From Cordilura impudica (taxonomy: Eukaryota > Arthropoda > Insecta > Diptera > Scathophagidae): 64,000 nucleotides of DNA. Positions within the stretch are counted from its first letter, which is position 1, and each line of letters opens with the position of its first letter. Positions 47,245 to 58,097 of the stretch are shown piece after piece. The stretch lies in NCBI GenBank assembly GCA_963682025.1, contig OY821520.1:89205670-89269669 (forward strand), in the 5' to 3' direction. The position numbers and the translations under genes are program-made. The notes under the pieces are model-generated. The model was given only the letters and a program-made list of their open reading frames with translations, did not search any database and had not been told where the DNA came from.

Positions 47245-47925
47245 AATTACACACTGCTACAAAAAACACTTTTTGCCAGAACTTGAAAAGCGGCACAGTG
47301 TGGGGGGGTTGTAGGCCTCGCTAAGAACATAAAAAAACCGTTCTCATAGATTTTTAAACACCCTAAAAATTTTGAGTTACTTTGAAAAAATTGTTTTAGG
47401 GTAGGTCGAAGTACTTTAGCACCTCAAACTCACACATTTTTAGGCCGATTGTAAAATTTTAAATAGTTTTGGATAGTCAAGAATTGAGCTTTCATAAAAT
47501 GTATGCACAGGATGTATAGTCGAAGAAATTAGGTATTTTATCAAAAGTTTTGATTTATTTTTTTTTTTAATTCAACAATAGTTATTTTTTATTTTTTTCT
47601 ATGAAAACCCATCTTTTGTTGCACAGTGTTTCAAAAGTAATTTTGTATAGAAAAAAGCGAGCTATTAGTTTTTAACATTGGTTTGTCTTTGCAAAAGTTA
47701 TTAAACTTTTTCTAAAGTTTAAATATTGCGATTGCTGACTTTTATTTTGGTAAACTACTTGTAAATTAAAAACTATACAAATAGATTAACCAAAATTAAC
47801 TTGTTATATTTAATAAGAATTATTATTAGCACTCTTACGCTTGTTCGCAAACTACCTGTTTCTCGTTTGAGAGCAGCAATAATTTGCCAGCATTCTTATG
47901 TGATTCTTTACATCGAAACGCTTTT

Positions 47926-50009
47926 TCATTTGTAAAATTTCTTTTCGGAAAAAAATTCTAAATGTGCATGCAGAAAATAAATTTTTATTGACATTCGATA
48001 TGCCATTTCAGCATAATATTCAAGGAACTCATTTACCACTTCAACGTAGTTAGGACTTTTTTTATTTCCCAAAAAGTTTTGACATAAGGAAACAAAACTA
48101 TTCCGTGCTCTCTTCTCTATTTCATTGAGCTTCTTAGACAAATGTCCATCCAGCATAATTTTACTAATTTGCAGTTCAATAAAAATAGCTAAAGAACAAC
48201 AATAAGATCAAGTTAGTATAACAGCATCTCAGAAAAAAATTTGAAGTACCTTCTTTTATTTTGCAGGCCAGTTTTTACGTTTGTGTTGGTTACCGCTACG
48301 ACTGTCCCACCCGCAAAGAAAGCAAGGGAACTTTATATTTCCTCCTTGCATTCCAAACAATATTGTAAGAACTTTTAAATCTGCAACAATTTGCCACAGA
48401 TATTTTTTATAATATATTACAGTATTTTTTCATTGTAGCACATTGCCCTTTCATTTTTGTTGCGAAAGATATCGGCACTGATGGTAATTCATTTTTATTG
48501 TGCAATAAAACTGCCTTTGGGCCTTAAAAATATGTAAGTTGGTTATAAATTAAATAATCATTAATACCTACTTTTACACAATCCGTCCTAAAACAACCTC
48601 CAATAATTCGCCTTATGTAGGTGATTAAGGTAACAAAACACCTCTTCTATATCACTTCCATCACTAGCTTTGAAAACTTCCTCAAAATATGATTGGGTAT
48701 TATCTCTCTCTGTGTGGCATTCCATTATTTTAGCCGCGACCCTAAATCCTCCGTTTGGCTCCACGAAAGTTTCAAATCTCGAACAAGATCGCAAAAATCT
48801 CATTTGTCAGAAAATGTGGCTCAGCCGATTTTGGTAAATATTCCATATCAGGTTCCTGATTTTTATACCCTATACCACTATGTGGTTTGGGTATAATGAC
48901 TTTGTGCTGCTGTTTGTAACAACCAAAAATATTTGACCTAGACCCATCTTTAATTATACCGATCGAATCAGAATCACTTTCTGAGTTGATTTAAAAATGT
49001 CCGTCCGTCCGTCCGTCTGTGTGTCCATGTAAACCTTGTAATCAAACTGCAGGTCGCAAATATGAATATATTTTGATGAAATTTGGTATATAAGCTTTTA
49101 TCGGCCATGGGATGACCGCTATTGAAATTGGTGAGAATCGGTCCATGTTCAGACCTAGCCCCCATACGAATTACCCCTATGAAATCGACATAAATTGCCA
49201 TAAGGCCCCCATTGTCATATAGATCTTACTCAAATTGGGTTTTGTATGCGTTCATTACGTCCATTAATGAGTAGTCCAAAAATGATCCCTTTGGCCCCAT
49301 ATAGAGCTGCTTCCCGATCTTCACTTAAATCTATTAAAGAACAAAAATATTGCACTGATTCTTCTCAGATTTTGTTTGTATATATTTTTGCAAAATACAA
49401 GAGACTTTACCAAACATGATCAGGTTCGGTCCATTTTTGGACCTAGTCCCCATATAGATATAGCATCCGATATGAACTTTTTCATATCTGCAGCCAAAAA
49501 AATTAATAAAAATCCCACTCATATTTGGTTTTTGCTTATTTTCTATGTCCAGTTAGTTGGGCCTAAGAGATACGGTCTCTGAACGCATGTTATAGGGTAT
49601 CGTATAGTCGGTCTAGACCGACTATAATTTTCTTACTTGTTAGATTTATCATAAGTTAGTTTAGGTGTAGATTCATTACATTTAATTGCACTTAATGCTG
49701 GCTTAGTAACAGCTAACACATTAGCATACTTAATCTTGTCACGATTTTTATATTGATAACCAGTGATGTTTGTTTGAACAAAATGCCAGTCTTCTGGTTT
49801 ATGGAATATTTGATGATGGCAAATCATTGGCATTGATGATGGTAATGGCTGACTTGACATAAATTTTCGGACTCAATGTCGTTTATATCATAATAAATCC
49901 CATTCATCTGTATTATCATCCAGAGTGATTTTTTTTTTTTTTTTAATAAAGACAGTTTGACAATAAAGAAGTGTATATTTAATTCTGCATTACCGAATAT
50001 AATAACCAC
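47926..50009 (-). pseudogene. uncharacterised transposon-protein relic (CFLCxWDSR family)
   Basis: The minus-strand protein is in two parts. N-terminal part (about 50009 to 49640): PEDWHFVQTNITGYQYKNRD, then IKYANVLAVTKP. After the inserted family C repeat it continues (48856 down): EYLPKSAEPHFLTNE, ERDNTQSYFEEVF, ANYWRLF, AQRQFYCTIKMNYHQ, ADLKVLTILFGMQGGNIKFP then CFLCGWDSRSGNQHKRKNWP, then IMLDGHLSKKLNE, FLGNKKSPNYVEVVNEFLEY and RMSIKIYFLHAHLEFF. This order matches a protein family found as many uncharacterised entries in insects and cnidarians (recognised from memory). The usual downstream block (ERFHQD type) is absent. Numerous stops and frameshifts. The CFLC...H...W block could bind metal. 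A transposase role is inferred from repetition and TIRs, not shown. Confidence 0.65.
48853..49639 (+). repeat. family C dispersed repeat, copy 8 (full length)
   Basis: The best full-length copy, about 787 bases. It runs from TTTTTATACCCTATACCACT to the perfect 20-base palindrome TAGTCGGTCTAGACCGACTA and then TAATTTTCTTACTTGTT. Inside are GTCCGTCCGTCCGTCTGTGT and CCATATAGAGCTGCTTCCCG. It interrupts the transposon protein relic, with no obvious target duplication. The hairpin a few bases before the 3' end resembles Helitron/Helentron structure, but no CTRRT terminus is present. Confidence 0.85.
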
Positions 50010-50934
50010 TTATAAGTAAATACCAAAAGTAAGTGTAAAATTACAACAAACGAAACACTTTGCATAATTAAGTTGATCAATTTGTTTGTTTAGTTGATTG
50101 TTTTTTTTTTTAAATTCATATTTTTTGTGCTGCGGGAGAAAATACTAAAAATGGTGTTAATGAAAAGTTGAATAACTTTCACAAATTTCATACCATTTAA
50201 AAAGTGAAAACCACGTTTAGTTAAGAACTAAATTTCCTTTATACCTATACACTAGTATACATTTTTGTAAGCTTTAATATTAAAATAAGCGATGAAAAGC
50301 TACTAAAAACAAAAAGGTTGATAAATTTTGCTTTCTTTAGATATTCTTAACATGCATCAAAAAATGCGTGTCATTATAAAGCGAAATCAACTTTCTTCCC
50401 AAAACCGCAAAAAAAAATTAAAATGGGACAAAAACTAACTGAGTTACAGGTCAATAAGTTGACGGACATCACTGAAAAAAGTTTTTTTTAGAATAACTTC
50501 TGAATTTGGGGGTGTTTCTGAAATTTTTTGACACAATTTGTAACCTACTCAACGAGATCTATAACCCACGCTAGGTCATTTTCCAAGTTCTCTTTCACTG
50601 TAGCACCGTGTTATATTCAAAAATACTTTGTTAAGAAATCTTGTTAATTTCGGAATGGAGGAATGATGATTTGTATATTTTTAATTAATTTAATTGTTTC
50701 CAAACACTGTTTGTCGATAAAACCACTGCAACATTGTTTTTTATATGTTAAAGCTGTATAAAAAGAATTTTACAAAAAAAGAACAGTAAATTTGTCACGT
50801 TTTCGACAATATCTAAAAGTCCAGCACTTTAAAGAAATATATATATATATAAATATTTTTTCCAGAAAGGGGTGCTCAAACAAATTAACCTTGGATATGT
50901 TAAGACTATTACTACTGATATTGGAACCGTTTAT

Positions 50935-53698
50935 TTTGAAAGTGGCATAAGTAGCTTTGTTTTAAGTCGTGATATTTAAGTGTTTGCGTTTTAACACGTT
51001 AAAAAATATGGATGCTAAATTTCGAGAAGATTTACTGGTATTTGTTATTTCGTGATACTGATATTTTTCTTAGTATAAATAATTTCGTATAAACATTAAA
51101 AAATCACCACTTTTCATTACGGTAAAGTGACTTAAGCCACTTTGAAAATAAATAGTTTAGAAAAATGACTGACATATATTAATTTTTTCCGACGTATTTT
51201 ACTGAAGTGATGTTTTGAAAGGGTAGTGATTTACAAAAATTCTTGAATAAATTACCTATAGGACAATAATTCATACCATCAACATATTTAATATAAAGGT
51301 TTGATTTAAGTATTTTTTATTTTAATATTCATAAAATATAAAAATAATTAGTTCATTTTGAAACATATGTAAGTATAAGTAATTTATATGAAAATACATC
51401 AATTCAATTAAATTTTCGTCATCAATAGGGGTGACTAAGTCCTCGGAAATCGTGTTTTGTTTCAAATTTTTAAAATAACTGTGGTATATTGGGGTATATG
51501 ACCAAGCAAGTCCATCATATCTTTGTATTTTGCTGAAGAAAGAGGACAACATCCAGCGAATAACGGATCCATCTCTATTTGTGACGCAAATATTTTTGGT
51601 GACAATGTTAGAAATTCACCATTTTCATCTAAAGTTAGTTTATAAAATATTTTATAGGGAATATCATGGTAAAATCGTATCCATTGAATTTTTAGACAAT
51701 TCACTTTGTTTTGATCTGTATTTACTTTTGTTTTTAAAACAGATTTTTCCAATGATTGTGTTGAAATTAAATCTTTTTCCTCCATGTTGTGTACTGTGAA
51801 GGATTTTTTTCGGCAGGCGGCTATCACGCTATTATAATCATGTGGAATGTATGAAACATTTGTTTTTTTTCAAGGCCGTTTCTATTACACTAACGCTAGG
51901 ATTATTTGGAAAGTATGAATGGCCCGATATTAAAAATTTGTGGTCCAGAATTTCAATATCGTTTTCTGAAGACTGAACAATTTGCATCCAACCAAGTTAA
52001 TGCTAGTTTCATGTTACGGTTTTGTCCTGTACATGAGTCACTATATGCAATAATATGCTTTTGAGTTGTGAAATTCTAAAGATGTTTTAGACAACACGAA
52101 GCAATTTCCTGAGAACCTCTTGATGCTATTGTTTCATCCCAAAGGTACATGTCAATATTATTACTATGAAAATTATGGAATCCCAAATTTAAATCGTACA
52201 TATTCATCGTAATATGATATGGAAGCCGTAAGTTTGGGAAAAGGCAATGCTTTTTGAAAGTCAAATGAAAATCCAAAATATTCATCTGCATTTTCAGCTG
52301 CTTTTTTCTGAACTTCTTGGAGACACTTTCTGGCCATTTCTGCCTATCGGAAATCTAAATCGTGTTAAACGTTTAATTGCCTTTTTTCACCTTTATCCTC
52401 ATAAGCTTGAATCTATAATTTAAAAAAAAATCGCATTTTTGACATGTGTCTTTTCTAGGTTGATCAAGGTCCAACTTAAAGTCATTTTTGAAGGATTTCA
52501 TGTATATCGTTAACATGTTGCTGTTTTATCATTTTTACACTTTTCAAGATAGATATTGTATATTTTCTTAATATTTAGATGTAGACTTAAGTATTTTCAA
52601 TTGGGATTATGACACATTTTGTAATGGCTACTAAAGGCAGGGAAGCTTTATATGAGTTCTATGACCGCAATTATGAGAGATTGTTTAGTTTTTCTTCCGG
52701 AATTTACAGATTTTTAACGCAAATCTTCTCCAGAGCACGAGCCAGACGTCCTTCTGGGATGTTGGAAGTATCCAGAAAGAATGTTTTACAAACCAATACA
52801 CTTACATTTTCTTGTGTCAAATAATATTTATATTGGCATTGTCTTGGTTTTAACTTATAGCTCCTTGGTCTTTCCTTTTTGGGTATTTCTCGTTTATCTA
52901 TACTATATAAAAACAAATTTTACTTCGTAAAGTTTGCTAACTTCCAAAATTTATCAAAGATAAGTTGTCGATTAAAAGAACTTATTTTTTCTTTACAGTT
53001 ATTTAAACAACAACTGCAATTCTTTTGGTAAAAATAATTTTGGAGTTTGCTGTTACATATTTTTCACCACTATTTCTTTTATCCTTAATAAAGTTTTGAG
53101 TATATTTGTTTTCATTTCTGCATCACCTTTTTCGTACACGATGAGTTTCTGTTCCTTCCGTTATGCTGTTTTCCTTATTTGATAACTCCTTAAAAGTCGA
53201 TTCTTCATCTGATGAAATCGCTCTCATATGTCTCTTTCTGGGCCTAACGCCTTTTCTCATTTTAGAAAATATTTCTGTAAAATAATAATGCGCATTGAAA
53301 GCCACCTAATTCTATATATATTTTACGTGATTCGCTGTCTTATAACATCATAATATGTATAATATGGAATATATTATAAAAGTAATTTTAATAAAATAAC
53401 GCTAATTATGTGTATTATATTAAATGTCACTACAATATAATTTACGAAAGTGTACCATTCTTTCGCAATTATCAAATAAAGTCCAATGATCACAACTTTT
53501 TTAAAAATACTGAAAATAATTCAAAACAATACTTCACACCAAGCCCCGGAGTTAATTTCATGAGTACAGGGACTTACGCCACTTTAAAAAAAAATGTTTG
53601 TTATACCGTTAATTACCAAAACTTCTCTCTTCTCTTTCATTTTAAAAATGAAAAAATACCGTTCGATTTTTTTGAAAAAAAGACTTATGACACTTTCT
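50935..53698 (-). mobile_element. second DDE-type(?) transposon relic with AAAGTGGCRTAAGT ends
   Basis: Left end TTTGAAAGTGGCATAAGTAG near 50935. The right end in reverse complement reads TTTAGAAAGTGTCATAAGTC near 53698. The same motif recurs inside: a near-perfect palindrome AAAGTGACTTAAGCCACTTT at 51124-51143 and, reversed, GACTTACGCCACTTTA near 53570. The protein relic lies between. The terminal match is short, so the boundaries are provisional. It directly follows the 47-50.6 kb element. Confidence 0.5.
51430..53260 (-). pseudogene. uncharacterised transposon-protein relic (WDExxASRG family)
   Basis: Minus-strand, about 600 codons over shifting frames. Start MRKGVRPRKRHMRAISSDEE (near 53260); KDKRNSGEKYVTANSKII; a Cys motif NCSCCLNNCKEKI; RQLIFDKFWKLANFTK; RSYKLKPRQCQYKYYLTQEN then VLVCKTFFLDTSNIPEGRLA; ILDFHLTFKKHC; LWDETIASRGSQEIASC; HIIAYSDSCTGQNRNMKLAL; LKIQWIRFYHDIPYKIFYKL; YKDMMDLLGHIPQY at the end. 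The order matches another common but unnamed family in arthropod genomes (recognised from memory). D/E in DFHLTF, WDE and YSDSC are candidate RNase H-fold acidic residues (inference). Several stops (for example after NFTK) and frameshifts mean it is dead. No introns are needed, consistent with a transposon gene. Confidence 0.65.
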
Positions 53699-54062
53699 AA
53701 ATTTTGATGTCTTCCTATTCCTTCCAAGCAAGGTCAAATGACCACCTTATAAAAAATAACATACATTAATAATACAGAATGTAATTTAGTCGATTGGATA
53801 GTGAACAAAATATTTGTTTTTATTTCGAAACGGAAAATGCACATTTTATGCATTTTCACCACATTTTTTACAAATCACAGGTTTGCTACTTGCACATTAT
53901 GTACAAATTTATAACGAAATTATAAAAACTGTCTTTTGGCATGGAATTTGTCAAATGTGGCACAAATGCAATATAATACATACATTTCATCGTTTCTAAT
54001 ATAGATATCGGATAAGCGTCCTATAAATTTTGAATGTAGAAGGCATTAAAATAATTATTGTA
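53699..54062. other. AT-rich spacer
   Basis: Nothing recognised. Confidence 0.5.
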
Positions 54063-54395
54063 ACTAGCAGATTCCAGCCCTCGAAATTCGAGTGCAAATT
54101 CTAGGAAATTTTATTTTTTCATTAAATAAAGACCATAAAGGTATGCTAATCAATTATAGTCAATTCACAAATCAACACAAAAAACAAACTCATTTTTATT
54201 ACAAACACATTAACAGATTTAATAAACACACACATAGCATTGTATAATTTTAAGGGAAAATTTAAAAATATAAAAAACTGCAATACGGCTCAAAAGAGAT
54301 ACCTTTCAAATAATATACGTTTGGTCAAAATCGGGATAAAACGGTAGAATAAAACATCGGTCACAAGAAATCGTCTAGCCTATTAATATTATAGA
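54063..54395 (-). mobile_element. Helitron family A, copy 8
   Basis: Complete minus-strand copy, 333 bases. In its own orientation it starts TCTATAATATTAATAGGCTA and ends CTCGAATTTCGAGGGCTGGA ATCTGCTAGT. Flanks are A (5') and T (3'). Internally shorter than copies 1 and 3. Confidence 0.85.
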
Positions 54396-57164
54396 TATAA
54401 CCAATTATTTACGTCTGAGTCACTTTGAATGCTTAAATAAAAAATAATGCAGGCCACAGTTTTAAAATAAGTAAAAATTTCTGAGGTCCTTTAAATTGCG
54501 ACTAAAATTTATGAGCCATAAGTTTAACGACTGTTTTAATTTAGGTTATCATTAAAAAAATAAATCATTTTTAATGTGACTTTAATTTAAAGCATCATCA
54601 ACGTAAATAAATTTAAAAGTTTTGTGGCGTTGTTTTCATATACATAAAGCAACTTTGACTCATTTGGTCTTAAAAAAACCAACCAACAAAACAACGTTAG
54701 CCCAGCAAAGGTCGGTCCAATAAAAGTGCTTGTCACATTTTAACGTGAAAATAAGATTTACCTTTTAGCAACTTGAAAATTAATAAAAAAAGGCCAGTTA
54801 TAAAAAATAAAGCTTTTTATTTACTTAAGTCATAAGTGGTTGAAGACTGTAACAGGAAAGCTGAAAAAGCCAATTAAAGTGCTTTACTGGTTATAATTTA
54901 GTATGCTGAGATAAAAAGAATCATCATACACTTACTCGTACATACACAGATACATATATTACATATATTATGTTCTCAAGTATGTCATCATCATTATTAC
55001 TGTTAGTATTATCATCGGGGACATTAACACATAAGCTTTTAACTCTCAACAATTTTATATTCTTACTACCATCATCGTCATATCCATACAATGTTAACTT
55101 ATTAACACACATAGCAGAGCTTAAGAGAATGTATTCTTTTTAAAAAACCGAAATAATATCAATCTCTTTAAACTGTCAGTTAAACAAATCCCTTTTAAGA
55201 TCTGATTCACACACATATTCACATCTCAGTAGCCTAAGTTAATTTGCTTAGCATTTTTTTTCAGACTTGTACATTGGAGAAAAATTACTTTTCGTTTGTG
55301 TTTTTGTACGTCGTAGCAAAGTTGTTAATACTAATGGCATTTTGTCATTGATTTCTTGTAACGATACGTTTTGTATTACATTTTCCCCCTCATACTCACA
55401 CACATAAACTATAATAAAAATGAACACTACTCAAAGTAGCAGAAGAGGATCCTTACGTTAAAACATCTATGTCTTTATTTTTTTTTTGTTTTGTTTTTTT
55501 GTATTTTCTTGATGATAAGCAAATTGAATGCAGATTTTTTTGTTGTTGTTTTGTTATTCGTTACTAATAAATAACATTGATTGTTTTTTTTCTTTATTCT
55601 ATATTATTGCTGGGCTGTTCATGGTTAAGTGTTAGCGTTAGTGCTGTTGTTGCTGGTGTTTTTCGTGTGTTGTTAACATTAACGATTTTGTCCTTTCTGC
55701 CATTTGTTTCTTTTAGTGCTGTTCTGTTGTTTTGGTTGTCAGTTTTTGTTCTGCTGCTGCTGTTGTTATTGTTGCTGTTACTGTAGTTATTGTGTACAGT
55801 CTAGTTAAGCATTTTTGTGCACAGTCTCTAGAGTCTTTGTGCCAAATTGCTTAACATTAGTCACACTCAAAGGTACCCTCCATTAAAATGTGTCGATATT
55901 ACGATTTTGTTTTTTTTTTTTTTGCTTTAGTTGTCTTTTGTTTATATTCCTTCATTTATTTGTTATTGTTGTTGCTAAGTTCATGATGTTGCTGTTTTAT
56001 TCTCTTTTTTTTTGTTTTGGTATGTATTATGGGCCTTTTTACGTAGTACTTTGATTTTTTTTATTTGGTTTTGCTTCACTTTTTAACATGTTTGTAAGGT
56101 TTTGGTATGTATATTTTATTATTTTTATTTTTCTAGGGAATTTGGGAATATTATATTCTTGTTATATTGTCATTGTCATCGTTAGTAATGTTGTATTGTT
56201 TTTATTTGGAACGGCAGAATATATGGTAAACAATAAGAAACTGTCAGCATAAAAATGTGTTAAAAACCAAGGTTAAGTAGTTGACCGCTTGGAGGAATTG
56301 AGCATTTATAGAATATATTTAGAATATCAAAGATCTCGTTGGGGCTATAATTTTCTAATATTTTTTTTTTTGTAAGTAATAAAATGCGTACGAGAATTGA
56401 GTTACAAAAATTATTGGGAAACTATTTTGCGTTTATTAAAAAGTTCAGACCGAAGGCGAGCTGAATTTTGATAATTTAATTATTTATGGAGAAAATGAAA
56501 AATTGTACATTTTAAATAATATTGCTCATCCAGTTAACCTCACTACAGGGGTTCCCATATAAGTAAATAAAAATATTGTTTTGCCTTTTCATAAATATTT
56601 AAACAGAATTTTAGTTTATGTTTTAAATAAAATACTCAAGCCTGTTTATTTGCTAATCTTGAATTTTCTTTAAATGAATTTAGGAAAAATTCATAGAGGT
56701 GTTTGAATTATTTAACTTTTCAAATATATATTTAAATATATACTTATACTTTACCTCTGATGCTGCTGTCCGCCGCAAATGAAAAATTCTTGTAAATTTT
56801 ATACGAGGGATATCAATTATGTTCCTTGAAATCTTAAAAATTTATAGAATATTTTAGATTTTTTCATAAGGAGAAATATTCGCATATATTTTTTCTTTAT
56901 GGGTAATATAAATATTAAATTTTTTTTTGAGAATTTTTAATAAATCTGTAAGGATAAAATTTTAATATTTGTTATTAGTTGGAAATTTCAAAGGAAATCG
57001 ATGAATAAGGTTTTGAGTGTCCATTGTTGATATCATTTGGCCTTTCTACATTGTTTATTCAAGTAAAATTCTCTCTAATCTTTGCCGATTTGTATATATA
57101 TATCATTTGAAAACTAATAAGAAATAATTGATCATATTTTTCATATTTTTCCTATTTCAAACAA
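54396..57164. other. 2.8 kb without recognised repeats; TTG/CTG-rich part
   Basis: The longest segment in the right half that shares nothing with the rest of the window. Between about 55610 and 55990 it is rich in TTG/CTG triplets (CTGCTGCTGCTGTTGTTATT near 55750) and T runs. The 69-codon frame there is a low-complexity artefact. This might be host intergenic or intronic DNA. Confidence 0.4.
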
Positions 57165-57950
57165 GTAAGAAAATTAAAGTCGGTCTAGACCGACTATATG
57201 ATACCCTATACTATGGTTTAGAGATCCTATCCCTTCGGTCCAACTAATTTGGTATAGAAAATAAACATAAACCAAATTTGAGACGCAATGTAAATAATTT
57301 TTTAGCTGCAGATATGAAAAAGTTCATATCGGATGCTATACTTATATGGGGACCAGGTCGAAAAATGGGCCGATCCTGACCATTTTTGGTAAAGTCGATT
57401 ATATTTTGAAAAAATGTACACAAACCAAATTTGAGAAAAATCTGTGCAACATTTTTTTTTTTTTGTTTTTTGATAGATTTAAGGGAAGATCGGGAAGCAG
57501 CTCTATATGGGGCCTATGACTAAGAATTTTCATACAGGGATTTTATTTGGACTATTGTTTAATGGATATAATAAACACATATTGACTGAGATCTATATGC
57601 TAATTTGAATCTTATGGCAATTTATGTCGATATCATAGGGGTCATTTATATGGGGACTAGGTCTGAAAATGGATCGAATTTCACCAATTTCACTAGCTTT
57701 CATCCTGGGGCCAATAAAAGCTTACGTACCAAATTTAATCAAAGTATATTGATATTTATGACCTGTAGTTTGATTAAAAGGTTTAGACGGACACACAGAC
57801 GGACGGATGGACATCGCTAAATCGACTCAGAAAGTGACTCTGACTCGATCGGTATAATGTAAGATGGGTCTAGGTTAAATATGTTTGGTAGTTACAAACA
57901 GCAGCACAAAGTCACTATACCCAAACCACATAGTGGTATAGGGTATAAAA
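57165..57950 (-). repeat. family C dispersed repeat, copy 9 (full length)
   Basis: From AACAAGTAAGAAAATTAAAG, through AGTCGGTCTAGACCGACT, to ACCACATAGTGGTATAGGGT ATAAAA. Full length like 48853-49639 but in reverse orientation. Confidence 0.85.
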
Positions 57951-58097
57951 AGTACGATATCTCAGTTTTGTGCACGTCTGTTTTAATGATGTTTTGCAAT
58001 CCAATTTGGTACCATTGCGATAAGATTTAAAGTAGCATAAATATCGAAACAAACAAACCGACCCTAAACTTATAGCTTGTCGTTTGGATTACGACAT

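Larger units (their letters stand above)
47245..50613 (-). mobile_element. DDE-type(?) transposon relic with diverged TIRs, split by family C
   Basis: Left end TTACACACTGCTACAAAAAA; right end in reverse complement ATAACACGGTGCTACAGTGA. Both continue with GAACTTGRAAAA, then a GTG.GGG..TTRTAG block and CTCGYTRAG, so they are terminal inverted repeats of more than 80 bases, diverged. The interior carries the minus-strand protein relic. A complete family C repeat (48853-49639) sits inside. Without it the element would be about 2.6 kb. Target duplication not determined. Confidence 0.6.

Noticed and set aside
55577..55786. 69-codon membrane-like frame ending in poly-Leu
   Set aside because: Produced by CTG/TTG triplet repeats.
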